This document shows positions 1 through 9,351 of a stretch of 64,000 bases of DNA, piece after piece. Both the position numbers and the translations under genes were made by a program. A model generated the notes under the pieces. It worked only from the letters and a program-made list of their open reading frames with translations, had not been told where the DNA came from and ran no database searches. The first letter of the stretch is position 1, and each line of letters starts with the position of its first letter. Source of the DNA: Bradyrhizobium jicamae (GTDB taxonomy: Bacteria > Pseudomonadota > Alphaproteobacteria > Rhizobiales > Xanthobacteraceae); assembly GCF_001440395.1 (NCBI RefSeq), contig NZ_LLXZ01000177.1:1-64000 (forward strand), written 5' to 3'.

Positions 1-417
1 GCGGGCGTCCGCATCGCGCTCGATGATTTCGGAACAGGTTATGCTACGCTTAGCCAGCTGCTTTCGTTTCGTCTCGACAAGATCAAGATAGACCGCAGCT
101 TCGTGTCGCAACTTGACGACAGTACCGACAGCCGGGTGATCGTTCGTGCTATCCTTGGCCTTGCCAAGGGACTCGGCTTGACGACTACCGCCGAGGGCGT
201 CGAAGACGCAGGCCAGCTGGGCTTTCTGGTAGTCAATGGTTGCACAGAAGGACAAGGCTACCTGTTCAGTGATGCCGTCCCAGCCGCCGGTATCCATGCG
301 CTGCTCAATCGCGAATCCGGCCGCACGACGGTCGCTGAAGATGGAAGAAGAAGCCTGGATGCGCGAGTCGACGCGCTCGTTTGTTCGGAGCGGATTGGCA
401 ACAAGACGCATCTATGA
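1..417 (+). CDS. EAL-domain protein, C-terminal part (cyclic-di-GMP phosphodiesterase type)
   Basis: The reading frame is open from base 1 and stops at 415-417, so only the 3' end of the gene is present. The translation carries the second half of an EAL domain: DDFGTGYATLSQL near the start, then the KIKIDRSFV lysine/aspartate strand, AEGVED, and the closing EGQGYLFS loop. These are the metal-binding and catalytic elements of EAL phosphodiesterases, which hydrolyse cyclic-di-GMP in the cytoplasm. About 40 residues after the domain look unstructured. The upstream EAL and any GGDEF or sensor domains lie outside the window, so activity and input cannot be judged. Dispersed repeat DNA and transposon debris follow directly, so the native C-terminus may have been altered. 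Confidence 0.85.
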   Translation, partial: AGVRIALDDFGTGYATLSQLLSFRLDKIKIDRSFVSQLDDSTDSRVIVRAILGLAKGLGLTTTAEGVEDAGQLGFLVVNGCTEGQGYLFSDAVPAAGIHALLNRESGRTTVAEDGRRSLDARVDALVCSERIGNKTHL

Positions 418-420
418 CGG

Positions 421-491
421 CTTCTCGAGCATGATCCAGAGAAGTGGATATCGGTTTTCCGGGAAGGTCACGCTCAAACAAGAAGATAGAG
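421..491. repeat. Dispersed extragenic hairpin repeat, degenerate copy
   Basis: The stretch reads as a degraded copy of the hairpin repeats common between genes in Bradyrhizobium and relatives. GAGCATGATCC and a GGTTTTCCG core are followed by CACGCTCAAACAAGAAGA, which is partly the inverse of the start. It shares words such as GAGCATGATC and GCTCAAACAA with the repeats at 48,143 and 57,288. The link to that family is by eye. Confidence 0.5.
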
Positions 492-599
492 GAGGACGAC
501 GGTTCGAAGATCAGCCGTTACGCTCCAAACCCGCCGATGGGGATGAGCTGTCGTCCAGATGAATTCCGGGCCATCGCGGACCGGGCAGAGGAACGGGGC

Positions 600-795
600 G
601 GCCTCGTTCGAGGTCGCCGGGCAGGTAGTAGTAGTTATCCAGCAGAATGCGGTTCTTGAGGGCCTGGTACCAACGCGCGATCTTTCCCTGGGTCAGGGGA
701 TGACACGGCGCGCCGCGTACATGTCGCATGCCTTTCTTCTCGAGCCACCTGGCCAGATCCATCGTAAGCGTCGTTTTGAACCCACCTTCTCGTGA
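600..795 (-). pseudogene. IS3-family transposase OrfB fragment (integrase core)
   Basis: The minus-strand translation gives FKTTLTMDLARWLEKKGMRH followed by VRGAPCHPLTQGKIARWYQ and LKNRILLDNYYYLPGDLE. This is the segment between the second aspartate and catalytic glutamate region of IS3-type DDE transposases (typically ...HPQTQGKIERWHQTLKNR...). The N-terminal catalytic part and the C-terminal tail are missing; downstream codons (about 511-600) no longer match. It is a relic and cannot be active. Confidence 0.75.
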
Positions 796-847
796 CGCGA
801 GAGATCAGCGAGGTTCACGATTTCTTTGAAGGGATCGGCTCGTGTCT

Positions 848-1283
848 ATGCTTGACCATACGCTTAAGTCGGACGCGGCGGCGCGCCGGCTCGAAGTGAT
901 CACGGAGACGGGGCGCGCGCGCACGACGTCGTTGGTTCTCCAAGGATGACAAGGCCCGGATTGTCGAGGAGACGCTGGCACTAGGTGCGGTCGTTTCCGA
1001 CGTCGCCCGGCGACATGGGCTAACGCCCCAACAAGTGTTCACTTGGCGCCGCCAAGCGCGCCAAGTGCCGCCGGTAACGGTTGATGAGCTGAGTTTGTAC
1101 CTGCTGTGGTCGACACACCGGCCGCGACCGTCGCCCCGGAGCACGAGGCACGCCGATCCAAGGCCAAACCAAGTAGCGGGAGTATCGAGATTGAGATCGA
1201 TGGCGCTACCATCCGGGCCGGCCGTGGCGCGCGGACGCGGCCATGATTGCTGCCATCGTTCATGCGCTGAAGGCGCCCCGGTA
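848..1283 (+). pseudogene. IS66-family accessory protein TnpA, frameshifted
   Basis: Pieces in two or three frames rebuild an IS66 TnpA. The ATG at 848 starts MLDHTLKSDAAARRLEVITE. After a frameshift near 930 the frame reads KDDKARIVEETLALGAVVSD and VARRHGLTPQQVFTWRRQAR, a helix-turn-helix. A further shift gives IEIDGATIRAGRG and a C-terminal AAIVHALKAPR ending near 1283. These blocks match the small HTH protein that is the first gene of IS66 elements. It is broken by at least two frameshifts and is non-functional. Confidence 0.75.
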
Positions 1284-1390
1284 ATCAGCCCGTCCCGAGC
1301 AGTCCGGGTGAAGGTGGCGACTAAATCTGTAGACTTCCGCAAGGGGATGGAAGGGCTTGCGGCTTTGGTGCGTGAGAGCATGCGGGCTGC
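1282..1390 (+). pseudogene. IS66-family TnpB (Orf2) fragment
   Basis: Directly after the TnpA remnant the frame reads ISPSRAVRVKVATKSVDFRK and GMEGLAALVRESMRA. This is the N-terminal third of IS66 TnpB, usually about 115 residues long. It breaks off at about 1388, where TATGTG-type repeats begin. The tnpA-tnpB order and spacing match IS66; the large transposase tnpC is absent. Confidence 0.8.
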
Positions 1391-1398
1391 CCCCCATT

Positions 1399-1480
1399 TA
1401 TGTGTCGGACGAGATTATGTGGCGGAGGCGCCCTAACGCCTGCCTGGGCCGGCCACGCCAAGGTTCTTCCGCCACATAAT
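1399..1480. repeat. Two direct and one inverted TATGTGKCGGA repeats
   Basis: TATGTGTCGGA lies at 1399-1409 and TATGTGGCGGA at 1416-1426, 17 bases apart start to start. The exact inverse of the longer word, ATTATGTGGCGGA (1414-1426), recurs as TCCGCCACATAAT at 1468-1480. The cluster sits at the break of the IS66 remnant and 60 bases before a tyrosine recombinase gene. That suggests an element terminus or recombinase arm sites; this role is inferred. Confidence 0.55.
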
Positions 1481-1540
1481 ATTTGGTGCCTCTCGCGCGG
1501 ACGCGGGATCCCCCTGCGCCGCAACACCAGAGGGGCACAA

Positions 1541-2645
1541 TGCTCGAGTTCTATTTTCCGTATCGCGGGGTGCTCAAGCGCCTTCGTGACGGGGCGCTCG
1601 GCGCCGAGATGGATCGCATCGCGGCCACTTTTTCTCACTCGGTTACAAGCAAGCATCCGCTAAGCTTTATCTGAGCCGGATTGCGCGGTTCAGCCATTTT
1701 GCTGCGGCACATTGCGGTTCACGGCCGATCGGCGAAGCTATCGTCGATCGCTATCTACGCACGTTCATCCCGGACTCGCCGCGGATTGCAGCAGTGTCCG
1801 CGCTTCAACACGCGCGGCGGGTGGCGCCCGAACGATTCGTTGCCTCGGCGCCCAGTGTAGTCGATGGTCCGGACGCCCCACTTTTCAGCTCCTTTTCGGA
1901 CGATCTAAGCAGGGTACGAGGCCTTGAGCCAAAGTCTCGCGATGGCGTTCTCTTGGGCGCGCGGCGCTTTCTCGATTGGCTCCGCCATCGCCACCCCGGC
2001 CAAGACCTCAAGGCGTTGATGGCGGAGCATGTCCTTGCTGCCGTCGAGTATCGGCTGTCGCTCTCGGCGACCTCCGCCACTCGCACGGCGGCGACTTCTC
2101 ACATCCGAACGTTTCTCCGCTTTCTGCATTGGGCTGGCCACCACGAGCAGGATCTGGCCTCCGTTGTTCCAAGAACGTCCCTTGGCGTCTGGCCCATTTG
2201 CCGCCCCGGCTTTCGTGGGATGATGTTCGCCGCGCCATCGATGCTATCGGCAAGGCGACGCCGATCGACCTTCGCGATCCGGGCCGTCCTGCTGCTGCTC
2301 GCCACCACAGGCATTCGCAACGGCGAGCTGCGCGCGCTTCAGTTCCAGGATATCGACTGGCGAGCTGGCGAGATTTTTGTCCGGCGCACCAAGGGCAAGC
2401 GTGACCGGGTGGCACCGCTTCTCGAGGAGGCCGGCGCCGCGCTCGCCAATTACATCCTGCGGGCTCGACCGAAGGTCGATATTTCATATCTGTTCCTGTC
2501 CTTCACGTCGCCCGTGGGACCGTTCACGTCTGCGTCGCCGGTTTCGAGGATCGTGCGGAAGCGGTTGCGGCATGGCGGGGTCGCGCTCGGTCGCGTCGGT
2601 TGGCCGACCAAAGGAAAAGTCCCCTGCACGATAGGGACAACTTGA
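1541..2645 (+). pseudogene. Tyrosine site-specific recombinase, frameshifted and C-terminally truncated
   Basis: The gene starts at an ATG at 1541 (MLEFYFPYRGVLKRLRDG). One frameshift at about 1631-1640 separates this start from a long open frame running to 2645. The second frame has a SAM-like core-binding domain and the start of a phage-integrase catalytic domain. The first catalytic arginine is visible in TTGIRNGELRALQFQDIDW and the beta-strand lysine in RRTKGKRDRVAPLL. The remaining catalytic residues, HxxR, H/W and the tyrosine nucleophile, are missing because the frame loses similarity after about 2575. It resembles recombinases of multi-integrase elements in rhizobia. It should be inactive. 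Confidence 0.75.
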
Positions 2646-2794
2646 TCAATCCGCACTCTTCCGTTCAATGGATTAAGTACCACCCTGTTACTTTCTATCG
2701 TTGAATATCCTTGGAGCGATTTTGGCTGTCGGCTGGATCTCAACATCCGTTCCTCAAGCCGCTCTTGCCAATCAAACCACGCTGTCCGATTGCA

Positions 2795-2935
2795 TCATGC
2801 TGTGGCGGTCTGGTAGCGCTCAAGCGAAGTGCTGTAATACAGTTCCTCCATTCTCCTGAATATTTCGGCCAGACGGCGGAAGGGATCCGGAGCCAGATTC
2901 TCCATATCTTTGTCCAGCAGCCACTCACGATCGAG
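2795..2935 (-). other. Unidentified coding-like fragment at an IS junction
   Basis: One minus-strand frame encodes LLDREWLLDKDMENLAPDPF followed by RRLAEIFRRMEELYYSTSLE and ends RYQTATA with a TGA at 2795-2797. The amino-acid composition looks like real protein, but there is no start codon and the family is not recognised. It abuts the point where the neighbouring IS3 OrfB remnant stops matching, so it is probably a piece of another gene joined by rearrangement. Confidence 0.3.
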
Positions 2936-3280
2936 CAGGCCGCCGTTCCGACAGGCTCATGACGGCCTGCAGATGGGCGACCGCAGCGCGCTTGGCGGCG
3001 GCCCCTACCATTTTTGTGAAAGCAGCTCGCGAAGGGCGGCCGTGTCGAGCATCTGCTCGGCCAGAAGCGTCTTCAGCTTCGCGTTCTCCTCCTCCAAGGC
3101 CCTCAGCCGTTTCGCCTCGGAAACGTCCATGCCGCCGAATTTGGCCTTCCAATTGTAGATCGTCGCTTCGGAGATACCATGCTTGTGGCCAGGTCCGCCG
3201 TCTTCGCCCCACCTCATGCTCCTTCAATGCCGCGAGAATCTGCTCCTGTATTCGGTCTGCTTCTGTCAATCCCTTAAGAA
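2935..3280 (-). pseudogene. IS3-family OrfA and start of OrfB, frameshifted
   Basis: Minus-strand pieces read LTEADRIQEQILAALKEHEV, then after a one-base frameshift HGISEATIYNWKAKFGGMDV, and SEAKRLRALEEENAKLKTLL ending LRELLSQKW with a stop at 3005. This is the HTH and leucine-zipper OrfA of IS407-type IS3 elements. Overlapping it in another frame, KMVGAAAKRAAVAHLQAV and SERR mark the usual beginning of OrfB, which then breaks off near 2935. The rest of the transposase is gone. Confidence 0.75.
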
Positions 3281-3394
3281 CACGCGCCGCGGTACCTTGC
3301 TTCTGTTCGTGGTCGGCAAAGCGGCCACATGATGGGATTCGGTTGAATGGTCGGTTCAAGCTCTTCGGCGTAGTCAGCCGCCTGGAGGTGGACG

Positions 3395-4147
3395 CTACGA
3401 CTTCATCGGAGACCATCGGGTTGATGGCCTGAGAACAACGTTGGCAGCTTCGAACAGGGCCGTGCGCGTCTCTCCATCTCCGACTTTTGTGATCCGTCCC
3501 ACCCGATCAATCTCGCCAGATTGGTATCGCCGGGGCGTCAACCCGAGATAGGCGCCCACGGATTGGGAAGGCAGGAATCGCCTGGGAACGTCCGCAGTGG
3601 AGCGGAAGGTCAACGCAGAGAGGCCGGGTCGATCCCCGCATCGTCATCAAGAGCCGACATGCCGGGTCACTGCGCACGGCCTTCAGTACCAGACGATGCA
3701 GTCGGGCGTGCTCCCGCATCAGCGCTTCGCGTCCGGCAAGCAGCGGATTCATGAGCGCCTCCAGCATGACGTCATCGCCATCTAACTCACGAACTCGCAT
3801 CGCGAACAGAGTCCGCGAGACGATTCCGACTTTGAGACCGAGCGGACGCAGAAGTCGTCGGATGACTTGCTTTGCGGCAGCGATGGAGCGGATGATATGC
3901 TTGCTAGTAGCCGCCACCGTCCGACCCTTTGGCCGCCGATGCTCTTGACGTGAACAGGCTTGAACCACCCCGTTCTCACCACCTGCGCGATTCCATGGGC
4001 GTCGTTCCGATCGGTCTTGACTGGCATGGCCGAAAGTGCCGCCTTGACTTGGCGGGCTTCCAAACTGACGCGCGCCAGCCATCGAGACTCGTTGACCTGC
4101 AAGAAGCGGATTCGATCCTTGCTGCGCTCCCAATGGTAGGTCCTCAT
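3395..4147 (-). pseudogene. IS110-family transposase, frameshifted
   Basis: The N-terminal DEDD domain is visible as LEARQVKAALSAMPVKTDRN followed by DAHGIAQVVRTGWFKPVHVK (about 3960-4090). A middle piece in another frame reads LRPLGLKVGIVSRTLFAMRV. The C-terminal transposase_20 domain appears as SVGAYLGLTPRRYQSGEIDR plus VGRITKVGDGETRTALFEAA. At least two frameshifts separate the blocks, and the end is cut short by a stop at 3395. IS110 transposases act without terminal repeats; this copy is dead. Confidence 0.8.
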
Positions 4148-4345
4148 TCCCGAGCCTCACCCAGGCTTCGTCGATTGGCGGAAATCAGAAATGTCTCACC
4201 GAGACACGCGCCCCATCCTAGACGGCACCTAGAAAGTCGATGCGATCCTTACTATCGGATATGGTAGGGGGGACTGCCTGCAATTTGGGATACTCTGGTC
4301 GAGCGACGACCCGCTCGCAACCAAAATGCCACGCCAGCTCGAACC

Positions 4346-5620
4346 ATGAGTCGAGGCTTGTGCATCCGTAAGGCCTTATCTGCGGACACGATCATGAAAA
4401 CGCGATTGGCGGACTGTAGAGGCGGCGATGCGTGTCATATTCCGCTGAGCAATCTGGATGTAAGCGAAGCCAAGCGCTTTCAAGATGATAGCATATGGGA
4501 CTGTTTCGAGCGGTTGCGGATGGAAGATCCCGTTCACTACTGCCAAAACAGCGCTTATGGTCCATATTGGTCCCTAACGAAATACCGAGACATCGTAGCT
4601 GTAGAAACAAATCACAAAACATTCCCGTCGGAACAGGGCGTCACTATTGTCGACGTGCCTGACAAGCACTGGACTCCGAGTTTCATCAAAATGGGTCCTC
4701 CTAAACATGGCGAGCAGCGCAATACCGTAAGTCCGATAGTCGCACCGGAAAACCTGATGAAACTCGAAGACTTGATCCGCCGTCGGATAAGGACGATTCT
4801 GGACGGCTTGCCGCGTAACGATGACTTCAATTGGGTGGACATGGTTTCTATTGAATTGACGACGCAGATGCTCGCCACGCTATTCGACTTTCCATTCGAG
4901 GATCGGCGGCTTTTGACCTATTGGTCGGACGCAGCTGTTGGCCATGAGATCGACAGTTGGGACAAGCGAAGCACGATCTTGTCCGAATGCTTGGAGTATT
5001 TCACGCGACTTTGGAACGAGCGCATCAATGCCGAGCCACGCGTCGATCTGATTTCGATGATGGCGCACTCGCCCGCAACTCGCCATATGGAGCCGAGTGA
5101 GTTTCTCGGGAATCTGATTCTGCTGATCGTGGGGGGAAATGACACCACACGCAATTCGATTACCGGCGGCGTCCTGTTCATGAACCAATACCCTTCCGAG
5201 CTGCGAAAACTACGCGATAATCCCAATCTCGTGTCGAGCGCGGTCTCCGAGATTATTCGATATCAGACGCCCATCGCACATATGCGCCGCAACGCCGCTG
5301 CCGACGTCATCGTAGGTGGGAAACAAATCAGGAAGGGCGACAAGGTCGTCATGTGGTACATCTCCGGTAACCGCGACGAAGAGGTCATCGGGAACGCCAA
5401 CAGCTTCGTCATCGATCGCAGGAACGTGCGGCAGCACCTCTCGTTCGGATTCGGTATCCACCGCTGCGTTGGTCGACATCTTGCGGAGCTGCAGTTGAAA
5501 GTCCTCTGGGAAGAACTCTTGAATGCACGGTTGGAGGTCAAAGTTGTCGGCGAACCGGAGCGAATTGCGTCCAATTTTGTGCACGGTTATTCTGTTCTCC
5601 CTGTGCAGATTGCAGCTTAG
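4346..5620 (+). CDS. Cytochrome P450
   Basis: A complete-looking soluble bacterial P450 of about 424 residues, a haem mono-oxygenase supplied with electrons by ferredoxin or flavodoxin partners that are not in the window. Signature parts are present in order: the I-helix oxygen-activation segment GGNDTTRNS, the K-helix ExxR in EIIRYQ, and the haem-binding loop FGFGIHRCVG with the cysteine ligand near residue 374. The start is uncertain: a second ATG at 4394 (MKTRLADC) gives a more usual N-terminus, and neither has a clear ribosome-binding site. The gene is flanked by an IS110 relic and empty sequence, and its base composition is more AT-rich than the core genes downstream, which fits horizontally acquired cargo. 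The substrate cannot be read from sequence; the overall pattern is of the class that oxidises steroid, terpenoid or fatty substrates. Confidence 0.93.
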   Translation: MSRGLCIRKALSADTIMKTRLADCRGGDACHIPLSNLDVSEAKRFQDDSIWDCFERLRMEDPVHYCQNSAYGPYWSLTKYRDIVAVETNHKTFPSEQGVTIVDVPDKHWTPSFIKMGPPKHGEQRNTVSPIVAPENLMKLEDLIRRRIRTILDGLPRNDDFNWVDMVSIELTTQMLATLFDFPFEDRRLLTYWSDAAVGHEIDSWDKRSTILSECLEYFTRLWNERINAEPRVDLISMMAHSPATRHMEPSEFLGNLILLIVGGNDTTRNSITGGVLFMNQYPSELRKLRDNPNLVSSAVSEIIRYQTPIAHMRRNAAADVIVGGKQIRKGDKVVMWYISGNRDEEVIGNANSFVIDRRNVRQHLSFGFGIHRCVGRHLAELQLKVLWEELLNARLEVKVVGEPERIASNFVHGYSVLPVQIAA

Positions 5621-6329
5621 GCTGTGATGCTCTGACTTGGGAGCCGCCATGCGGCACGGTTTCCGATCCCCTTTGGCCCCTCTCGCCGCATCGCGGTGCT
5701 GTCTGGATGGTGCGGGAAACAAAGCGGACGTCACCGTTGAAGGCATGCCTCGCCGAAAAGGTACTGGCTCTGGCCGCCGGTGGGATCGGATGCTGCTGTC
5801 TTACGGCGTCTTACCGTGCGGGCGCTCCCGGTGCAAGCGATGCCTCTCGGAGCCGTTCAAAACCGCCACACCCTTGAGCGCAAACGGAAGGCCGCGCAAC
5901 CTAAACCCGCGCTGCTCCTGAAGTGGTCATAAGGCGCTGTCTCTACGAGCGCAAGACGCGTTACGTCTGTTCGGTCACAAACATACTCTGTTCGATGATC
6001 GACATAGCCACCTTGACCCGCGTCAAACAATCGCGCGGCTCTTGTGTGGGCGCCGGCGTCACAACACTCGGTCGGTTCGGGCGGCATCAGCGGCTACAGT
6101 ACCGCGGCTGGTGAAGAATTAGCGATCAAAGGCCGCTCGACAGCTCATTAGCAGCGCAGAGATCACGTAAAGCATCGACCCACGCTCCGTACCTGAAGTT
6201 CGGATCCCGAGAGTTGCCTTCGCCTAATCACCGCAAGCCGCTCGCTCGCTACAGCGCTATGGAGCGCGCGCTTCGCGAGCGGCTTGCTTGGACTCGCGGC
6301 AAGCCGAATCCAGGAACAAGGGGATCCGC
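5621..6329. other. No gene recognised
   Basis: About 700 bases after the P450 hold only short frames with atypical composition. No RNA gene, IS block or clear promoter was recognised. It is probably decayed island DNA. Confidence 0.5.
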
Positions 6330-6666
6330 TTCGGTAACATTCTCATCGGAGGCAAAAAGAGGGGGCAGTTTTCCATGGCGCGCGACATTTGGCCATTGGC
6401 AATCTAGCGCGCGCCGGCAAGCTCGCGTACCTGCTTGGGATCTAGGGACGGCTGGGCCGAGAAGTGGGAAGCCGAAGAGATCGCGAACGAACGGGAAGCG
6501 AGCACGTTTGCGGGTCATTTCGATGCGCCGCTCGTCCTTGCGGGCAATATCAGGCTCGCACAGCAGCACCAGGGTCTCGCGTAGGCTCAGCTCTAGTCGG
6601 CCGGCCTCGTCAATAGCCCATCCAGCTGATCGCGGACAGCGGTCAGCTTCAGGCGCGTCAGCATAT
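6330..6666 (-). pseudogene. IS21-family helper ATPase IstB, N-terminal remnant
   Basis: The minus-strand start MLTRLKLTAVRDQLDGL at 6666 is followed, after a frameshift, by IDEAGRLELSLRETLVLLCE and PDIARKDERRIEM, then ARFPFVRDL. A further frame carries SLDPKQVRELAGAR. This matches the N-terminal region of IstB, the AAA+ target-selection ATPase of IS21 transposition, just ahead of its Walker A site. The ATPase core is missing, and no istA was seen. Confidence 0.65.
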
Positions 6667-7500
6667 AGCCCGGGCGATCGGCATAGCGGCGCGCATCAAA
6701 AACCTCCTACCACAATCGCCTCGTACTCCCCGAGCGGACGCAGCAGCCCGGCGATGAGGGCGACTAGAACAAGCGCGCCGTGAAGCACCGTTGCGCGGTC
6801 CCTGCCAATTTTGGCTACCCTCATGCGGTTGGCGTAACTGGGCATGTGTTGTGAAAAGGGACTCGCGGGTCTTTCCTTCGTCTGCAATGCTAAGCGACCA
6901 GCTTAGACCTCGGCGAGTAACAGGCCGCCCACGAATCCGGGTAGGTGCGGGCGCAGTCCTTTCTGCGATACAACTCGCCGGTGTCCCCGCGCTCACCGTC
7001 ACTGGGGAGCGCGGTGGTCGGCTTTGCTTCCAGAGCGGCAAGCCTGGCCGCCGCTGGCGGCGCGGGCGCGGTGGGGACAGCGTCGGTCGCATGTTTCCCG
7101 ACGCCGATTCGCGCTCGCGCTTTCTCCTTCGGGCCAATCAATGGCCACTCGTAAGATGGACGCGAGCCGGTTTCGGTCACGCGAGGGGCGCGTGCATTTG
7201 GCGCGACGAGGCGGGCGAGAACCCGCAATGAGGACGCCGTGACCGGTTTCGCCTTGTGATTAGGTGGGCCGACTACAACGATACGCCACCCCACTCTCAG
7301 CGGGCTTTGAAGGACAAACGGCGATCGAAACTAGTGGGCAGAAGCATCCACTGACGAAACGACATGCCCTTTGGTCCGTCCGACGTCTGCTCAGGCTCAG
7401 TCAACTATCAACCTTGGGAATTGATGGTGAAGATGGTCACATGGCAATCTTGGTCTTATAGAGCGTCAGCGGAAACAGAAACAGAAGCTGGATTTAGAGA
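6667..7500. other. No intact gene; short decayed frames
   Basis: One minus-strand frame (about 6700-6830) encodes a hydrophobic stretch ATVLHGALVLVALIAGLLRP that could be the remains of a membrane protein, but it stops after a few codons. The last 60 bases lead into the outer-membrane protein gene, with a weak purine-rich site (TTTAGAGA) before its ATG. Confidence 0.4.
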
Positions 7501-8274
7501 ATGAAGAAAGCCTTGCTGGGCACGATAGCTTTCATTGCACTGGCCGCTCCTGCCTCTGCCGCTGATCTTGCCGCGCGGCCCTACGTCAAAGCCCCCCCGC
7601 CGGTCGTTCCAATCTATGATTGGAGCGGCTTCTACATCGGCATCAATGGCGGCGGTGGCTCCGCTCATCAATGCTGGGACGTGGTCAACGCCGGCGGCGT
7701 GGTCGTCGCTCCGCCCGTTGGCATGGGGTGCCATAAAGCGACCGGAGGCACGGTCGGCGGTCAAATCGGCTATCGCTGGCAAATAGCGAACTCGGTGTTT
7801 GGCTTGGAGGCTCAGGGTAACTGGTCCGATTTCAAGGGTTCCAACGCCAATCTCGCTTTCGCAGGCGTCCAGAATGAATCCAAGCTTGACGCATTCGGCC
7901 TATTCACGGGCCAAGTCGGTTATGCCTGGAATAACGTGCTGCTCTACGTGAAAGGTGGAGCTGCGGTCGTGCGTGACAAATACCGGGTTTTCGATTTTGC
8001 GTCTGGGCTAACGATCGACAATGGCAGCGAAACTCGTTGGGGCGGCACGGTAGGGGCGGGCGTTGAATTTGGCTTAGCTCCGAACTGGTCCATCGGTGTT
8101 GAGTACGATCACCTATTCATGGGTCATCGGGACGTGGACGTCTTTCTTACACTCGGACTCGTGGGTCGCCCGGCGGGCGCTTTTGACGGGACTGCCCGTA
8201 TCGGTCAAGACGTCGATATCGGTTTGGTCCGCGTGAATTACCGCTGGGATGGCGCGGTCGCCACGACATATTGA
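7501..8274 (+). CDS. Outer-membrane beta-barrel protein, Omp25/31 (RopB-like) family
   Basis: The 257-residue product starts with a signal peptide (MKKALLGTIAFIALAAPASA, cleavage after residue 20 or so), then the typical DLAARPYVKAPPPV linker and DWSGFYIGINGGGG. Alternating aromatic and hydrophobic strands follow through VGYAWNNVLLYVKGGAAVV to a C-terminal VRVNYRWDGAVATTY. This is the pattern of the small surface barrels common in Rhizobiales, which contribute to envelope stability and host interaction. Length is usual for the family. It is intact although it lies in the IS-rich zone, and no operon partner is adjacent. Confidence 0.9.
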   Translation: MKKALLGTIAFIALAAPASAADLAARPYVKAPPPVVPIYDWSGFYIGINGGGGSAHQCWDVVNAGGVVVAPPVGMGCHKATGGTVGGQIGYRWQIANSVFGLEAQGNWSDFKGSNANLAFAGVQNESKLDAFGLFTGQVGYAWNNVLLYVKGGAAVVRDKYRVFDFASGLTIDNGSETRWGGTVGAGVEFGLAPNWSIGVEYDHLFMGHRDVDVFLTLGLVGRPAGAFDGTARIGQDVDIGLVRVNYRWDGAVATTY

Positions 8275-8688
8275 TCTTCCCGATCTTCGCCAAAACGGAG
8301 GCGTTTCACACCTTGAAAACCTTTGTGTGTTGCTCCTGTCTCAAGCTAGTATTCATAATGATGTATGCCATTTTCCGGAACGACGAGGATGTATGAGGCG
8401 CGAGAATGAGGTTCACATGGCATCAGTCTCGCTTCGACATCGCGGAAAACGCCCTCGCTGTAGTTCTGGGGTATGTCCAGCTTGAGCGGACTGGCCGCCA
8501 TCTTTAACCGCTCGGGGCTTGGGCGTGGCATGAGGTCGGTGACCTACCACTCGCTGTCGTGAAGGCGCATCAAGAGCGGGGCGTGGAACACACAACCAAA
8601 TCAAGGCCCACCCACTAACGATATACCTGGTAGGCTCAATTCTTTCGACGAATCGTTTCATGTCATTGTCATCCGGGACGCGCAGGCG
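8275..8688. other. No gene recognised
   Basis: About 410 bases between the outer-membrane protein and the ParA-like gene. Short frames exist on both strands, but none has a convincing start, composition or family signature. Confidence 0.5.
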
Positions 8689-9351
8689 ATGTATGTCCTT
8701 GCTCTGGTCACCCAAAAAGGCGGAAGCGGCAAGAGCACGCTGGCGGTCGGAATTGCAGTCGCAGCCATGCCGAACGGGGAGCGCGTCGCAATTGTCGAGG
8801 CGGATTCACAAGGCACGATTTCAAAATGGAAAGAGCGACGCGGCCATCCCTATCCGCGCGTCGTTCGGGTATGCGATCCTGCCGAAATAGAAAGCGCGCT
8901 CGTTAGCCTCGAAGCTGAGGGGATCTGGCTTACTGTCATCGATACGGCCGCCACTAGCAATGCATTGGCCATGCGCGCCATCGCGATGGCCGATATTTGC
9001 CTGATCCCGGTGCGTCCGAGTCCGGCCGATATCGAAGCTGCGATACCGACGCTGATTGCTATTCGTAGGCTCAACCGCCGATTTGGTTTCGTCCTTAATC
9101 AGACGCCACCGCGGGGCTGCCGCTTGAGTGAAGCTGCAACGTCGCTCAATTCGCTCGGTGTGCTTGCGTTTCCCTATGTCGGACAACGCAATGATCACCA
9201 GGACGCGCTCGGGGCAGGATTAGGCGTGACCGAGTTTGCACAAGAGGGAAGAGCCTCGGAGGAAGTTCATGAGTTGTGGCGCTGGGTCTTGAAAGAGCTT
9301 GTGGAGGGGTCATTAGGTCGTGGGCTACAGGCAAAAAAGGCGGCGTGCTAG
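8689..9351 (+). CDS. ParA/VirC1-like ATPase
   Basis: The 220-residue protein opens with a deviant Walker A motif, QKGGSGKSTLAVG (residues 9-21), followed by VAIVEADSQGTISKWKERRG. The latter is the A' region of single-domain ParA/MinD-type P-loop ATPases, and the Walker B-like strand is LTVIDTAA. The 'EAD...WKE' pattern and length resemble the short ParA/VirC1 type of plasmids and integrative elements, which position DNA or conjugation complexes. No ParB or centromere-like iterons were seen. The following gene begins inside its last codons, suggesting a two-gene operon. Its location among transposon remains suggests it belongs to a plasmid- or ICE-derived segment. Confidence 0.85.
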   Translation: MYVLALVTQKGGSGKSTLAVGIAVAAMPNGERVAIVEADSQGTISKWKERRGHPYPRVVRVCDPAEIESALVSLEAEGIWLTVIDTAATSNALAMRAIAMADICLIPVRPSPADIEAAIPTLIAIRRLNRRFGFVLNQTPPRGCRLSEAATSLNSLGVLAFPYVGQRNDHQDALGAGLGVTEFAQEGRASEEVHELWRWVLKELVEGSLGRGLQAKKAAC

